Positions 56,018 through 64,000 of a DNA stretch of 64,000 nucleotides are shown here, piece by piece. The notes under the pieces were generated by a model that worked only from the letters and a program-made list of their open reading frames with translations, had not been told where the DNA came from and ran no database searches. Where the stretch lies: positions 4,225,001-4,289,000 of the forward strand of contig NZ_LT629705.1 of assembly GCF_900103875.1 (NCBI RefSeq), read 5' to 3'. Origin of the DNA: Pseudomonas arsenicoxydans. Its GTDB lineage: Bacteria; Pseudomonadota; Gammaproteobacteria; Pseudomonadales; Pseudomonadaceae. Each line of letters opens with the position of its first letter. Within the stretch, counting starts at the first letter, position 1. A program made the translations under genes and the position numbers.

Positions 56018-56542
56018 ATGATCCGATTCTGTCAATCGACCTGCGTCCTGTTTTGCCTGCTGTCAGTGGTCGCTAGCGCTCAGGCAGAGACGCCTGAAGT
56101 GAGCTGGCCAAGTGGCTGGGAGGTTGAGGCCGTCGCGCATGACGAGGCCAACACTACGGTGTCACGCCAACGCGCGGTAAAAAATGACCAGGGCGGCACG
56201 CCGGTGTTGGTGATGGAGTTGACCATGACCCAGGTCGAGCCCGGTCATCAGGTCAATCTGCAAGGCGTATTGCTGGAAATGCGCAAATCAGTGCAGAAGG
56301 ACTTTTTTCAAGGCGGCTATCAAAGTGTCTGCAACAAGATTCACCCGGCGACGTTGAGCCGGCTGGCGGCGCTGGAGACTACCTGCACGATTACCCAGAA
56401 CGGTCGACATGTGCTGTCGCAAACTTTGGTTGCCGCACTGGATGCCGATAAAGCCTATGTTCTTTCCTATGCGGGGCAGGCGGAAGCTTATAAGGCAAGT
56501 CAGGATGAAATAGAGGCGACTCGTAACAGCTTGAAACTTTAG
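56018..56542 (+). CDS. Secreted protein of unknown function (DUF4946-like)
   Basis: A 174-residue precursor with a signal peptide (MIRFCQSTCVLFCLLSVVASAQA) and a mature strand-rich domain containing two cysteines (VCNKIH, TTCTIT) likely forming a disulfide. The ATG at 56018 is preferred over a GTG four codons earlier. It resembles DUF4946 proteins of pseudomonads. Periplasmic; role unknown. Confidence 0.8.
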   Translation: MIRFCQSTCVLFCLLSVVASAQAETPEVSWPSGWEVEAVAHDEANTTVSRQRAVKNDQGGTPVLVMELTMTQVEPGHQVNLQGVLLEMRKSVQKDFFQGGYQSVCNKIHPATLSRLAALETTCTITQNGRHVLSQTLVAALDADKAYVLSYAGQAEAYKASQDEIEATRNSLKL

Positions 56543-56659
56543 TTACAGGTGTTGCGTGACCGCAGATTTTGGAGTGATCCGAAATTTTTAGATACCCAAA
56601 GGGATTAAGCAAAAAGTTGATGCTTAAGTAGCGAATTAAGCCGTTCTCGTCGTTGCATA

Positions 56660-56688
56660 AAAAAGCCCTGCACTTGGCAGGGCTTTTT
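56660..56688. terminator. Bidirectional intrinsic terminator
   Basis: AAAAAGCCCTGC-cactt-GGCAGGGCTTTTT lies between the convergent DUF4946-like gene and mvaU; A- and T-runs on both sides allow it to serve both strands. Confidence 0.85.
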
Positions 56689-56702
56689 GTCGACGCGAGT
56701 GT

Positions 56703-57068
56703 TTAGCCGCGTAGCCAGGAATCAACGGTAGCGGCACCGTATTGTTCCTTCCAGGCTTTCAGGCCACGGTGGTTACCACCCTTGGTTTCAATCAGTTCGC
56801 CGGTGTGCGGATTCTGATAAACCTTGACCACGCGAGCGCGGCGGGTTTTAGGCGCTGTTGCCTGTTGCAGACCGGATTTTGCCGGGTTCGGATCGAGAAT
56901 GGCGATGATGTCCCGCAGGCTTTTGCCATAGGTTTTCATCAGCCCCTGGAGCTTTTCTTCGAATTCGATTTCTTTCTTGAGCCCGGCATCATTCTTCAGC
57001 GATTCCAGCTGCTTGAGCTGTTCTTGAAGGGCCTTTTCGGCGGCGCGGAATTCAGCGAGTCTGGACAA
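56703..57068 (-). CDS. mvaU: H-NS-like xenogeneic silencer MvaU
   Basis: A 121-residue MvaT/MvaU-family nucleoid protein: N-terminal coiled-coil (LAEFRAAEKALQEQLKQLESLKNDAG) for oligomerisation, a linker, and a C-terminal AT-hook-like domain (RARVVKVYQNPHTGELIETKGGNHRGLKAWKEQYG). The start is a TTG at 57068 with GGAGT 7-8 bases upstream, matching the MSKLAEFRAAEKALQ start of MvaU; an upstream frame extension lacks support. It silences AT-rich acquired DNA, possibly including parts of the island in this window. Confidence 0.92.
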   Translation of the reverse strand: MSRLAEFRAAEKALQEQLKQLESLKNDAGLKKEIEFEEKLQGLMKTYGKSLRDIIAILDPNPAKSGLQQATAPKTRRARVVKVYQNPHTGELIETKGGNHRGLKAWKEQYGAATVDSWLRG

Positions 57069-57302
57069 TATCTTTACTCCAATAGTGTGTTTGGCTGATA
57101 CCAACCGCAAACAAAGCTATAAGCCAAGAGCCTTGAAGCGACTCGGTGATAAGTGGCTCACCTGCCAATGTTGAGCAGGCATGAAAAATTGTAGTAGTTA
57201 AATGGCCAAGAGTAAATCCTGTCTTTTTCTTCATGTAACAACACTAATCTTTTGATTCAATTTGGTGCGTCGAGTCGTCGCCTCATCGCGTAATCACGCT
57301 AC

Positions 57303-58838
57303 TTAACGGTGGCTTAATGCATTAATGAATTGCGCAGCGGGCATCGGCCGGTCGAACAGATAACCTTGTAAGAAGTTAACCCCATGAGCCGTCAGATAAT
57401 TACTTTGCTCCTCGGTTTCCACGCCCTCGGCGACGATGCCCAGGTCAAGCTTGGCCGAGAGCTCGATAATGCTGTCCAAAATGTGCCGTGACAGCGCATC
57501 GGCACCAATCATCGCGACAAAACTTTGATCGATTTTCAAGAAATCGACATTGAACTGGCGCAAATACCCGAGGCTTGAGTGACCGGTGCCAAAGTCGTCG
57601 ATCGCAATCAACACGCCCAGGGCGTGGAGCTGCTCGAACAACTGGAGCGTGATGGGCATCGGCTCGATCAGTTCACGCTCGGTCAACTCCAGCACCAGGC
57701 TGACCGCGCCTGGCGTAAAAGCAGCGAGAAATTCCCGGCAGTCGTCCACCAGTTCCAGGTCCTTGCAATGACTGGCGGTGATATTGATGCCGATGTGGAA
57801 CGGTGCGCCGAACGAGTCAACGGCCGGCGCCAACAACGCCGCGGTCTGTCGCATTAACGAGCGGGTCATCGGTACGATCAGCCCGGAATGCTCGGCGAAC
57901 GGGATGAACAGGTCCGGGCGCACCAGGCCTTCCTTGGGATGATGCCAGCGCATCAAGACTTCGGCGCCGGACCATTTTTTCGTATCGCCATGCACCACCG
58001 GCTGAAAATAGGGAACGAACTCCTGCGCTTCCAGGGCGCGTTGCATTTCGAGGCTGGGAGATGACGAACGCTTTTGCAGAAAGTGCCCGATCGAACCGGA
58101 CACCGCGCCGAAGAAGATCAGCAAACTGAACAGCGGCGGATACTCGCTGCGCATGTAACGCCAGGTTTCTCCAGCGGGGAAGCCGGCGCCGACGGTGAAT
58201 GCGTAACGCGAAGACGTCAGTTTGCTTTCGGCCACTGGCAAGGCGGGCACGGCTGTTTCGTGAACTTTGCCGTCTGCGGATAACCAGTCGGGACCGACTT
58301 GCAGCAAGAGCTGTGTGTTGCGACCAATCAAACGCAAGACATTGCTCAAGTGATAACCGTCCAGGGTTGTCAGTGCGCCCCGGTTACCGTCGTTGAGCCG
58401 ATAGACCAATAACGCGGTATCGGGCGTCACCGGGTTGCCGTTCATGAGCCACAACTTGCCTTGGGTGTAATCGCCCGGATTAACCTTTTCCTGATAGTCA
58501 CCGAACAACGAACTGCAATAGATAGTGTTGTCCCACACCAGGTTGGTCGCGCGCACGAACGGACGACGCGTGACCTGTTCGCGCAAGGCCAGCTTGACGT
58601 CATCGCACGGTTGGCCAGCCAGCGGCAGCAATACCTGCGCGGCCTGGGCCGTGTTGTCGAGCATCAGATCGAATTGGCGAATGGCTTCTTCGGCCGTCAT
58701 ACCGGAGCTTTGCTTGAGTGCATGCTCCGCCTGCATTGAAAGAATGACGGCGCCCAAAACCATCGGGAGCAGCGCGCTCAGCAGGGTGACAGCGATACGT
58801 TTGCTGCGTTTGCGGCGGGTCTTGACGTTCAGGGGCAT
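57303..58838 (-). CDS. Cyclic-di-GMP phosphodiesterase with CSS and EAL domains
   Basis: A 511-residue inner-membrane protein. Two membrane segments (near 20-40 and 240-260) enclose a periplasmic CSS domain with the YCSSLFG motif, whose cysteine is redox-controlled in this family. The cytoplasmic EAL domain has EVLMRW (EAL variant), NITAS, ELTERE, IDDFGTG, KIDQSF and AEGVET, all needed for activity. It should lower c-di-GMP in response to periplasmic disulfide state. The start at 58838 (MPLNVKTRRKRSKR) puts the positive-inside residues just before the first membrane segment. Confidence 0.92.
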   Translation of the reverse strand: MPLNVKTRRKRSKRIAVTLLSALLPMVLGAVILSMQAEHALKQSSGMTAEEAIRQFDLMLDNTAQAAQVLLPLAGQPCDDVKLALREQVTRRPFVRATNLVWDNTIYCSSLFGDYQEKVNPGDYTQGKLWLMNGNPVTPDTALLVYRLNDGNRGALTTLDGYHLSNVLRLIGRNTQLLLQVGPDWLSADGKVHETAVPALPVAESKLTSSRYAFTVGAGFPAGETWRYMRSEYPPLFSLLIFFGAVSGSIGHFLQKRSSSPSLEMQRALEAQEFVPYFQPVVHGDTKKWSGAEVLMRWHHPKEGLVRPDLFIPFAEHSGLIVPMTRSLMRQTAALLAPAVDSFGAPFHIGINITASHCKDLELVDDCREFLAAFTPGAVSLVLELTERELIEPMPITLQLFEQLHALGVLIAIDDFGTGHSSLGYLRQFNVDFLKIDQSFVAMIGADALSRHILDSIIELSAKLDLGIVAEGVETEEQSNYLTAHGVNFLQGYLFDRPMPAAQFINALSHR

Positions 58839-58953
58839 TTGCGAAGCCTTAGACGGTGAAAATGTGGCTCTCAAATGCTGGCAGGACGACGACACGCCTC
58901 CCAAAAGAGTTCTGTTAACGGCCATGATAGATGGCCGTCGGCGGTTATGCCGC

Positions 58954-59826
58954 TCAACGGTAGTTCAGGCTTGAAGCCAGTTTGATAAACGCCAATGTCG
59001 CGGGCGACGCCTGGCGCTGGTCGAGCACTGCCAACCCGACCTGGCGAGTGACGGCGGGCGACAGCGGCTTTTTCACGTAACGGTCGTCGCTGTCGTTGGG
59101 CAATGAACCTTCGGCGACCACGGTCAAGGCATCGCCACGGCTCACCGTGTCCAGTGTGCTGAGCAACTGCGAGCAGCGATAACGGATATTCGGAGTGAGT
59201 CTGGCCGCACTGAACAAGCGTGACACCAGCTCCGAAGAGCCGGCTTCGGTCAACACGAACGGATCGTGACACAAGTCGCCCAAGCTCAGGCTGTCGCGGC
59301 CGGCCAGCGGGTGATCATTGGGCAGCAACGCGACCAACTGATCCTCGATCAACATGAAGGTGTCGAAACGGTCTTCGGGCAACACCACGAAACCGACATC
59401 GATTCGCCGCTCTTCCAGCCATTGAATCACCTGGCGGTCAGGACCTTCGTCAATGTGCACTTCGATGCCTGGGTGAGCGGTGCGATAGTGCTGCAGGATC
59501 GTCGGTAGCAGCTTGATCGATGAGGTCGGGCCAAATGAACCGATGCGCAAGGTGCCGCTTTTCATGCCGCGGGCATCGGCGGCCTCCTGGCGCAAGGTGT
59601 TGGCCAGGCCGAGCATCGCCCGGGCGCGCAATAGAAGCTGTTGGCCGATGTCGCTCAATTCGACCTGGGACTGGTGACGTCTGAATAACTCGACGCCCAG
59701 TTCCTGCTCCAGCGACTTCAAGGCATGGGACACCGCCGATTGGGAAATCCCCAACCGATTGGCCGCCGCCGTGAAGCCGCGCAGTTCAGCGACGAGCGAG
59801 AAAATCTCGAGTTGGGTCAGGGTCAT
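58954..59826 (-). CDS. LysR-family transcriptional regulator
   Basis: A 290-residue regulator: winged helix at the N-terminus (FSLVAELRGFTAAANRLGISQSAVSHALKSLEQELG) and a substrate-binding-like effector domain. It is divergent from an EamA exporter gene 62 bases away, the usual layout for a LysR regulator and its target. Effector unknown. Confidence 0.94.
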   Translation of the reverse strand: MTLTQLEIFSLVAELRGFTAAANRLGISQSAVSHALKSLEQELGVELFRRHQSQVELSDIGQQLLLRARAMLGLANTLRQEAADARGMKSGTLRIGSFGPTSSIKLLPTILQHYRTAHPGIEVHIDEGPDRQVIQWLEERRIDVGFVVLPEDRFDTFMLIEDQLVALLPNDHPLAGRDSLSLGDLCHDPFVLTEAGSSELVSRLFSAARLTPNIRYRCSQLLSTLDTVSRGDALTVVAEGSLPNDSDDRYVKKPLSPAVTRQVGLAVLDQRQASPATLAFIKLASSLNYR

Positions 59827-59887
59827 GAGTCTTTACTCATTTTACGATGATCGTGCATTAGACGAATGATACGTCATCTGCCCGACC

Positions 59888-60841
59888 ATGGTTCCACGCC
59901 CAATGAATACCTGCGCCCAAACGACGTCTTCGGACGTTCCGGTTTATCTGAAGCTCGCCGCCGTCACCATGATCTGGGGCGGGACTTTTGTCGCCGGACG
60001 GTTTCTCGCCGACAGCCTGACCCCGCTATTCGCAGCCAGCCTGAGATTCCTGCTGGCAAGCGTTGCCCTGCTGTTGTTTTTACTGCTGGCCCGCGTGCCT
60101 TTGGCAAAACCGAACCTCAAGCAGTGGCTGCAACTGGGGTTGCTGGGGTTCTTCGGGATCTTCTTCTACAACCTGTGCTTCTTTTATGGGCTGCATTACA
60201 TCAACGCCTCAAGAGCGTCATTGATCGTCGCGCTGAACCCCGCAGTGATCGGACTCGCGTCGTGGCTGGTGTTCAAGGAACACTTGAGCCGAGCCAAAGT
60301 CGCCGGCATTGCGATCTGTGTTACCGGGGCGAGCCTGGTGATCGTCAGCCGAAACCCGCAGCTATTGGCCGGCAACGCCGATGCCTGGATCGGTGATCTG
60401 CTGATTTTCGGCTGCGTGCTTGGCTGGGGCGTTTATTCGCTGTGCTCCAAAGACCTGAACCAGTCGCTGGGGCCGGTGCAGACCGTGACATATTCGATTC
60501 TGCTGGGCACGGCGATGCTGTGGGTGACCAGTGCCGTGCGCGGTGAGCTGAGTGTCGACGTGCTCCTGAACCTCGGCCCGCAGCAATGGCTGAGCCTGAT
60601 GTACTTGGGCGTCTTGGGTTCGGCTCTGGCTTACATCGGCTATTACGACGGCATCCGTCAAATCGGCGCGACGCGTTCGGGGGTGTTCATCGCCTTGAAC
60701 CCGCTGACCGCGGTTATCCTCGGTGCGCTGCTATTGGACGAGCAATTGACGCTAACAATGTGCCTGGGAGGAGGGCTGATCCTGGCGGGGATTTTCCTGT
60801 GCAACAAACCCCTTGCGCGAGTAGGGAAAAAGGGGATTTGA
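59888..60841 (+). CDS. EamA-family (DMT) transporter
   Basis: A 317-residue exporter with ten membrane segments in two EamA repeats (GGTFVAGRFLADSLTPLFAASLRFLLA and GWGVYSLCSKDLNQ...). The start is the ATG at 59888 or five codons later at 59903; neither has a strong ribosome site. It is divergent from a LysR regulator that may control it. Substrates in this family are metabolites or amino acids; none can be named here. Confidence 0.92.
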   Translation: MVPRPMNTCAQTTSSDVPVYLKLAAVTMIWGGTFVAGRFLADSLTPLFAASLRFLLASVALLLFLLLARVPLAKPNLKQWLQLGLLGFFGIFFYNLCFFYGLHYINASRASLIVALNPAVIGLASWLVFKEHLSRAKVAGIAICVTGASLVIVSRNPQLLAGNADAWIGDLLIFGCVLGWGVYSLCSKDLNQSLGPVQTVTYSILLGTAMLWVTSAVRGELSVDVLLNLGPQQWLSLMYLGVLGSALAYIGYYDGIRQIGATRSGVFIALNPLTAVILGALLLDEQLTLTMCLGGGLILAGIFLCNKPLARVGKKGI

Positions 60842-61091
60842 TACAGAAGGCGGACAAACCTGGTTACGCTGTGTAGAATCGGGTTACGCATACAATAATA
60901 AATCGTCTTCTGGCAGCAGAAGCCTCGCCCGCAAGAGCCTTGGGTCGACAATGAAGAGTTTTGGGTTTCAATTGATCTACGGTGACTTCCTCGCGCGCAG
61001 TGTGCGCGGCATCTCCTGCGCGCCACCCGCCGGCTTCAGCATTCTTAGCAACTAACGTTCCGTTAATTCTAAAAAATGATGAGGCGCCAAA

Positions 61092-62168
61092 ATGGCAGAT
61101 TTATACGAAAACCCAATGGGCCTGATGGGCTTTGAATTCATCGAATTCGCATCGCCGACCCCGAACACCCTGGAGCCGATCTTCGAGATCATGGGCTTCA
61201 CCAGGGTCGCGACCCACCGCTCCAAAAATGTGCACCTGTATCGCCAGGGCCAGATCAACCTTATCCTCAACAACGAACCCCACAGCGTCGCTTCCTATTT
61301 CGCGGCCGAGCACGGCCCGTCCGTATGCGGCATGGCGTTCCGGGTCAAGGATTCGCAGCTGGCCTACAAGCGCGCGCTGGAACTCGGCGCCCAGCCGATT
61401 CACATCGAAACCGGCCCGATGGAGCTGAACCTGCCAGCGATCAAAGGCATCGGCGGCGCGCCGCTGTACTTGATCGACCGTTTCGGTGAAGGCAGCTCGA
61501 TCTATGACATCGACTTCGTCTTCATCGAGGGCGTGGACCGCAACCCGGTCGGCGCGGGCCTGAAAATCATCGACCACCTGACGCACAACGTGTATCGCGG
61601 TCGCATGGCTTACTGGGCCAACTTCTACGAGAAACTGTTCAACTTCCGCGAAATCCGTTACTTCGACATCAAAGGCGAATACACCGGCCTGACGTCCAAG
61701 GCGATGACCGCGCCGGACGGCATGATTCGCATCCCGCTGAACGAAGAGTCGTCCAAGGGCGCGGGACAGATCGAAGAGTTCCTGATGCAGTTCAACGGTG
61801 AGGGCATCCAGCACGTTGCTTTCCTCAGCGATGACTTGATCAAGACCTGGGATCATCTGAAAAGCATCGGCATGCGCTTCATGACCGCGCCGCCGGAAAC
61901 GTATTACGAGATGCTCGAAGGCCGTTTGCCGAACCATGGTGAGCCGGTTGATCAACTGCAATCGCGTGGGATCCTGCTGGACGGTTCGTCCGAGTCGGGT
62001 GACAAGCGCCTGCTGCTGCAGATTTTCTCGGAGACCCTGATGGGCCCGGTGTTCTTCGAATTCATCCAGCGTAAAGGCGACGATGGTTTCGGCGAAGGCA
62101 ACTTCAAGGCGTTGTTCGAATCGATCGAGCGTGATCAGGTACGTCGTGGCGTACTCGCTACCGAGTAA
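61092..62168 (+). CDS. hppD: 4-hydroxyphenylpyruvate dioxygenase
   Basis: A 358-residue Fe(II) dioxygenase turning 4-hydroxyphenylpyruvate into homogentisate in tyrosine catabolism (and pyomelanin formation). Iron ligands: His in [10 protein letters not shown] (about 161), His in [11 protein letters not shown] (about 240) and Glu in [18 protein letters not shown] (about 322). Length and sequence match Pseudomonas HppD. It is a single-gene unit with its own terminator. Confidence 0.97.
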   Translation: MADLYENPMGLMGFEFIEFASPTPNTLEPIFEIMGFTRVATHRSKNVHLYRQGQINLILNNEPHSVASYFAAEHGPSVCGMAFRVKDSQLAYKRALELGAQPIHIETGPMELNLPAIKGIGGAPLYLIDRFGEGSSIYDIDFVFIEGVDRNPVGAGLKIIDHLTHNVYRGRMAYWANFYEKLFNFREIRYFDIKGEYTGLTSKAMTAPDGMIRIPLNEESSKGAGQIEEFLMQFNGEGIQHVAFLSDDLIKTWDHLKSIGMRFMTAPPETYYEMLEGRLPNHGEPVDQLQSRGILLDGSSESGDKRLLLQIFSETLMGPVFFEFIQRKGDDGFGEGNFKALFESIERDQVRRGVLATE

Positions 62169-62182
62169 GCCGCTTCAGATGT

Positions 62183-62221
62183 AAAAAAGCCCGGTCAGCA
62201 GCGATGCTGACCGGGCTTTTT
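62183..62221. terminator. Intrinsic terminator between hppD and rarD
   Basis: AAAAGCCCGGTCAGCA-gcga-TGCTGACCGGGCTTTTT; A/T runs on both sides suit the convergent genes. Confidence 0.92.
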
Positions 62222-62231
62222 CATTTCAGGT

Positions 62232-63119
62232 TTACATGGGGCGGCGACGTTGCCGGACCAGGTGTTTGAACCCTTCAAACATCAACACCACAACGGCCAA
62301 CCAGATCGGAATGTAGGTCAACCATTCTCCTGGCTTGATGCTTTCCCCAAGCAACAGCGCGACGCCTAGCAGCAATACCGGCTCGACATAGCTCAACAGC
62401 CCGAAGAGGCTGAACGGCAGCAAGCGGCTGGCGATGATGTAGACCACCAGCGCCGATGCGCTGATCACCCCGAGTATCGGGATCAGCAGCGACAGCCACG
62501 GGTGTTGATTAAACACGCCGAAACCCTGCTCGCCACTCTGCACAAACCAGAACGCCACCGGCAACATCAACGCCATGTCCAGCCAAAGACCGCCGAGGTT
62601 GTCCGCGGCCAGGCGCTTGCGCACGATGAAATACAGGGGATAACCGATGCACACCAGCAAGGTGGCCCAGGAAAACCCACCAACCTGATACACCTCGTTG
62701 ATCACCCCGAGGCAGGCCAACACCACGGCGATTTTTTGCAAATAGGAGAGGCGCTCGCCATAGGCGATCCGCCCGGTCAGCACCATGGTCAGCGGCAACA
62801 GGAAATAGCCCAGCGACACATCCAGGCTGTAGCCATTGAGCGGCGCCCACATGAACAGCCAGAGCTGAACACCGAGCAGGGCCGAGGAGACGATCAGGCC
62901 TGCCATCAGTTTTGGCATGCCGGCAATGCGCCGAAAAAGTTCGATCACGCGCTTCCATTCGCCGGACACCACCATGAACACGGTCATGCAGGGCACGGTC
63001 AGCAGCATGCGCCAGCCGTAAATTTCCACGCCGCTCAGGGGGGAGAGCAACGATGTGTAGTAATACATGACGGCAAACAGCACAGAGGCTGACACCGATA
63101 AAGCGATACCTTTAGACAA
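62232..63119 (-). CDS. rarD: RarD-type EamA transporter
   Basis: A 295-residue DMT permease with ten membrane segments and the RarD pattern (KGIALSVSASVLFAVMYYYTSLLSPLSGVEIYGWRML near the start; SYVEPVLLLGVALLLGES). A TTG start at 63119 with GAGGG just upstream gives a length equal to E. coli RarD. An in-frame ATG 30 codons earlier (63209) has no ribosome site. Function uncertain; mutants in E. coli affect chloramphenicol sensitivity. Confidence 0.88.
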   Translation of the reverse strand: MSKGIALSVSASVLFAVMYYYTSLLSPLSGVEIYGWRMLLTVPCMTVFMVVSGEWKRVIELFRRIAGMPKLMAGLIVSSALLGVQLWLFMWAPLNGYSLDVSLGYFLLPLTMVLTGRIAYGERLSYLQKIAVVLACLGVINEVYQVGGFSWATLLVCIGYPLYFIVRKRLAADNLGGLWLDMALMLPVAFWFVQSGEQGFGVFNQHPWLSLLIPILGVISASALVVYIIASRLLPFSLFGLLSYVEPVLLLGVALLLGESIKPGEWLTYIPIWLAVVVLMFEGFKHLVRQRRRPM

Positions 63120-63230
63120 ACTGCCCTCGCGAGGTTGAACGTGAAACGGGCGCAGAGGATACGTGGTTTTTGTGCTGAATATTGGCCGGGTGATCGATAT
63201 TTCCAACATCGTAATTAATGTCAGACCGCT

Positions 63231-63326
63231 ATCGCGAGCAGGCTCACTCCCACATTAGCTTGGCGTCGAACACAAAACCTGTGTCCCACACAAAACCCCC
63301 TGTGGGAGCGGGCTTGCCCGCGATAA
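63231..63326. repeat. REP inverted pair (REPIN-like)
   Basis: A diverged copy (ATCGCGAGCAGGCTCACTCCCAC) faces a consensus copy (GTGGGAGCGGGCTTGCCCGCGAT) across about 45 bases, between rarD and the aldo/keto reductase. Confidence 0.83.
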
Positions 63327-63329
63327 ATC

Positions 63330-64000
63330 TCACGTCGTACGCGGTTTGCGGCCCGACACAAAATGGCTCACATCGTTAAACCCCGGCGTCGAGGAATGCC
63401 CTGGCACCACCAGCGAATCAATGAACGCCTCGTCCTCAGCCGTGATCTTCACCGCCTGGGCTTTCGTGTAGGCATCCCACTGTTCTTCAGTTCGCGGCCC
63501 CACGATGGCCGAGGTGACGGCGCTGTTGTTCAACACCCAGGCGATGGCGAACTCGACAATGCCCACGCCACGCTCTTGCGTGTAGCGCTGAATCTGCTGG
63601 GCAATGCGCAACGACTCGACCCGCCATTCGGTTTCCAGAATGCGCTTGTCGGCGCGGCCGGCACGGCTGTTGGCATCGGGCTTCACGTCCGGCGCATATT
63701 TGCCGCTGAGCACGCCGCGCGCCAGCGGGCTGTAAGGCACCACGCCAAGGCCATAATTTTGCGCGGCGGTGATCTGCTCGGTTTCTACCTGACGGTTGAC
63801 GATGTTGTACAGCGGCTGGCTGATCACCGGCCGGTCGACGCCCAGTTGATCGGCCACACGAATCACCTCGGCGATGCGCCAGCCACGGTAGTTCGACAAG
63901 CCCCAATAACGAATCTTGCCCTGACGAATCAAGTCGCCAATCGCCGACACCGTCACTTCCAGCGGCGTGTTGTGGTCTTCGCGATGCAGGTAATAGATGT
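63330..64000 (-). CDS. Aldo/keto reductase, C-terminal part (runs off the window)
   Basis: At least 223 residues of an NADPH-dependent aldo/keto reductase: YYLHREDHNTPLE at the edge (substrate/cofactor region), RYWGLSNYRGWRIAEV, ISQPLYNIVNRQVE, GVVPYSPLARGVLSGKY and SAIVGPRTEEQW, all typical of the family. The catalytic Tyr/Lys region lies beyond the window end. Substrate unknown. Confidence 0.9.
   Translation of the reverse strand, partial: IYYLHREDHNTPLEVTVSAIGDLIRQGKIRYWGLSNYRGWRIAEVIRVADQLGVDRPVISQPLYNIVNRQVETEQITAAQNYGLGVVPYSPLARGVLSGKYAPDVKPDANSRAGRADKRILETEWRVESLRIAQQIQRYTQERGVGIVEFAIAWVLNNSAVTSAIVGPRTEEQWDAYTKAQAVKITAEDEAFIDSLVVPGHSSTPGFNDVSHFVSGRKPRTT

Overview
The window is chromosomal DNA of a fluorescent pseudomonad (Pseudomonas fluorescens group). 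This is inferred from the gene order gacA-uvrC-pgsA-tRNA-Gly-tRNA-Cys-tRNA-Leu, a TTG-started GacA, an MvaU-type H-NS-like protein, a GntP/3-hydroxybutyrate dehydrogenase/acetoacetyl-CoA synthetase locus with its own sigma-54 activator, and several copies of the Pseudomonas-type REP sequence GGGAGCGGGCTTGCCCGC arranged as inverted pairs. No species call is possible from sequence reading alone.

Layout. 1-4.2 kb: 3-hydroxybutyrate uptake and catabolism (aacS partial, bdhA, gntP-type permease) behind a sigma-54 promoter, with the enhancer-binding regulator. 4.35-9.9 kb: a Yej-type peptide ABC transporter (yejABEF). 10-12.7 kb: parvulin, a cytoplasmic-looking lipase and a class I DAHP synthase. 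The DAHP synthase is preceded by an aromatic-rich leader peptide and a strong intrinsic terminator, i.e. an attenuator. 13.3-14.5 kb: nitrilase-family hydrolase and GNAT enzyme. 14.6-17.7 kb: gacA, uvrC, pgsA, then tRNA-Gly and tRNA-Cys.

17.97-35.7 kb: a genomic island in tRNA-Cys, bounded by a 57-bp direct repeat of the tRNA 3' end (one mismatch). It contains two different IS1182-family elements, an integrase pseudogene, the decayed tail/lysis end of a P2-like prophage or tailocin, and an intact, tightly overlapping eight-gene operon. The operon encodes a tandem nucleotidyltransferase, GtrA, a GT2, a glycerophosphodiesterase-like protein, a GT-C/P-loop-kinase fusion, a HAD phosphatase, a class II aldolase and a second GT-C protein. 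It resembles a greatly expanded phage gtr (serotype conversion) cassette and is the most interesting part of the window. tRNA-Leu follows the island.

36-46 kb: small Pseudomonas proteins, type IB topoisomerase, modABC with a ModE-like palindrome, nitronate monooxygenase, an AcuI/YhdH reductase, and an alkylation-repair group (2OG-Fe(II) oxygenase, alkB, ada) in which Ada has lost three of four zinc cysteines. 46-53 kb: small proteins and lipoproteins, galU, gor, and a KfrA-like coiled-coil DNA-binding protein divergent from a tyrosine recombinase. 53-64 kb: ahpC, ahpF, gloA, mvaU, a CSS-EAL phosphodiesterase, a LysR/EamA divergent pair, hppD, rarD and a partial aldo/keto reductase at the edge.

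Intergenic stretches near or above 300 bases are covered in their own entries: 11295-11594, 36361-36671, and 34904-35656 inside the island.
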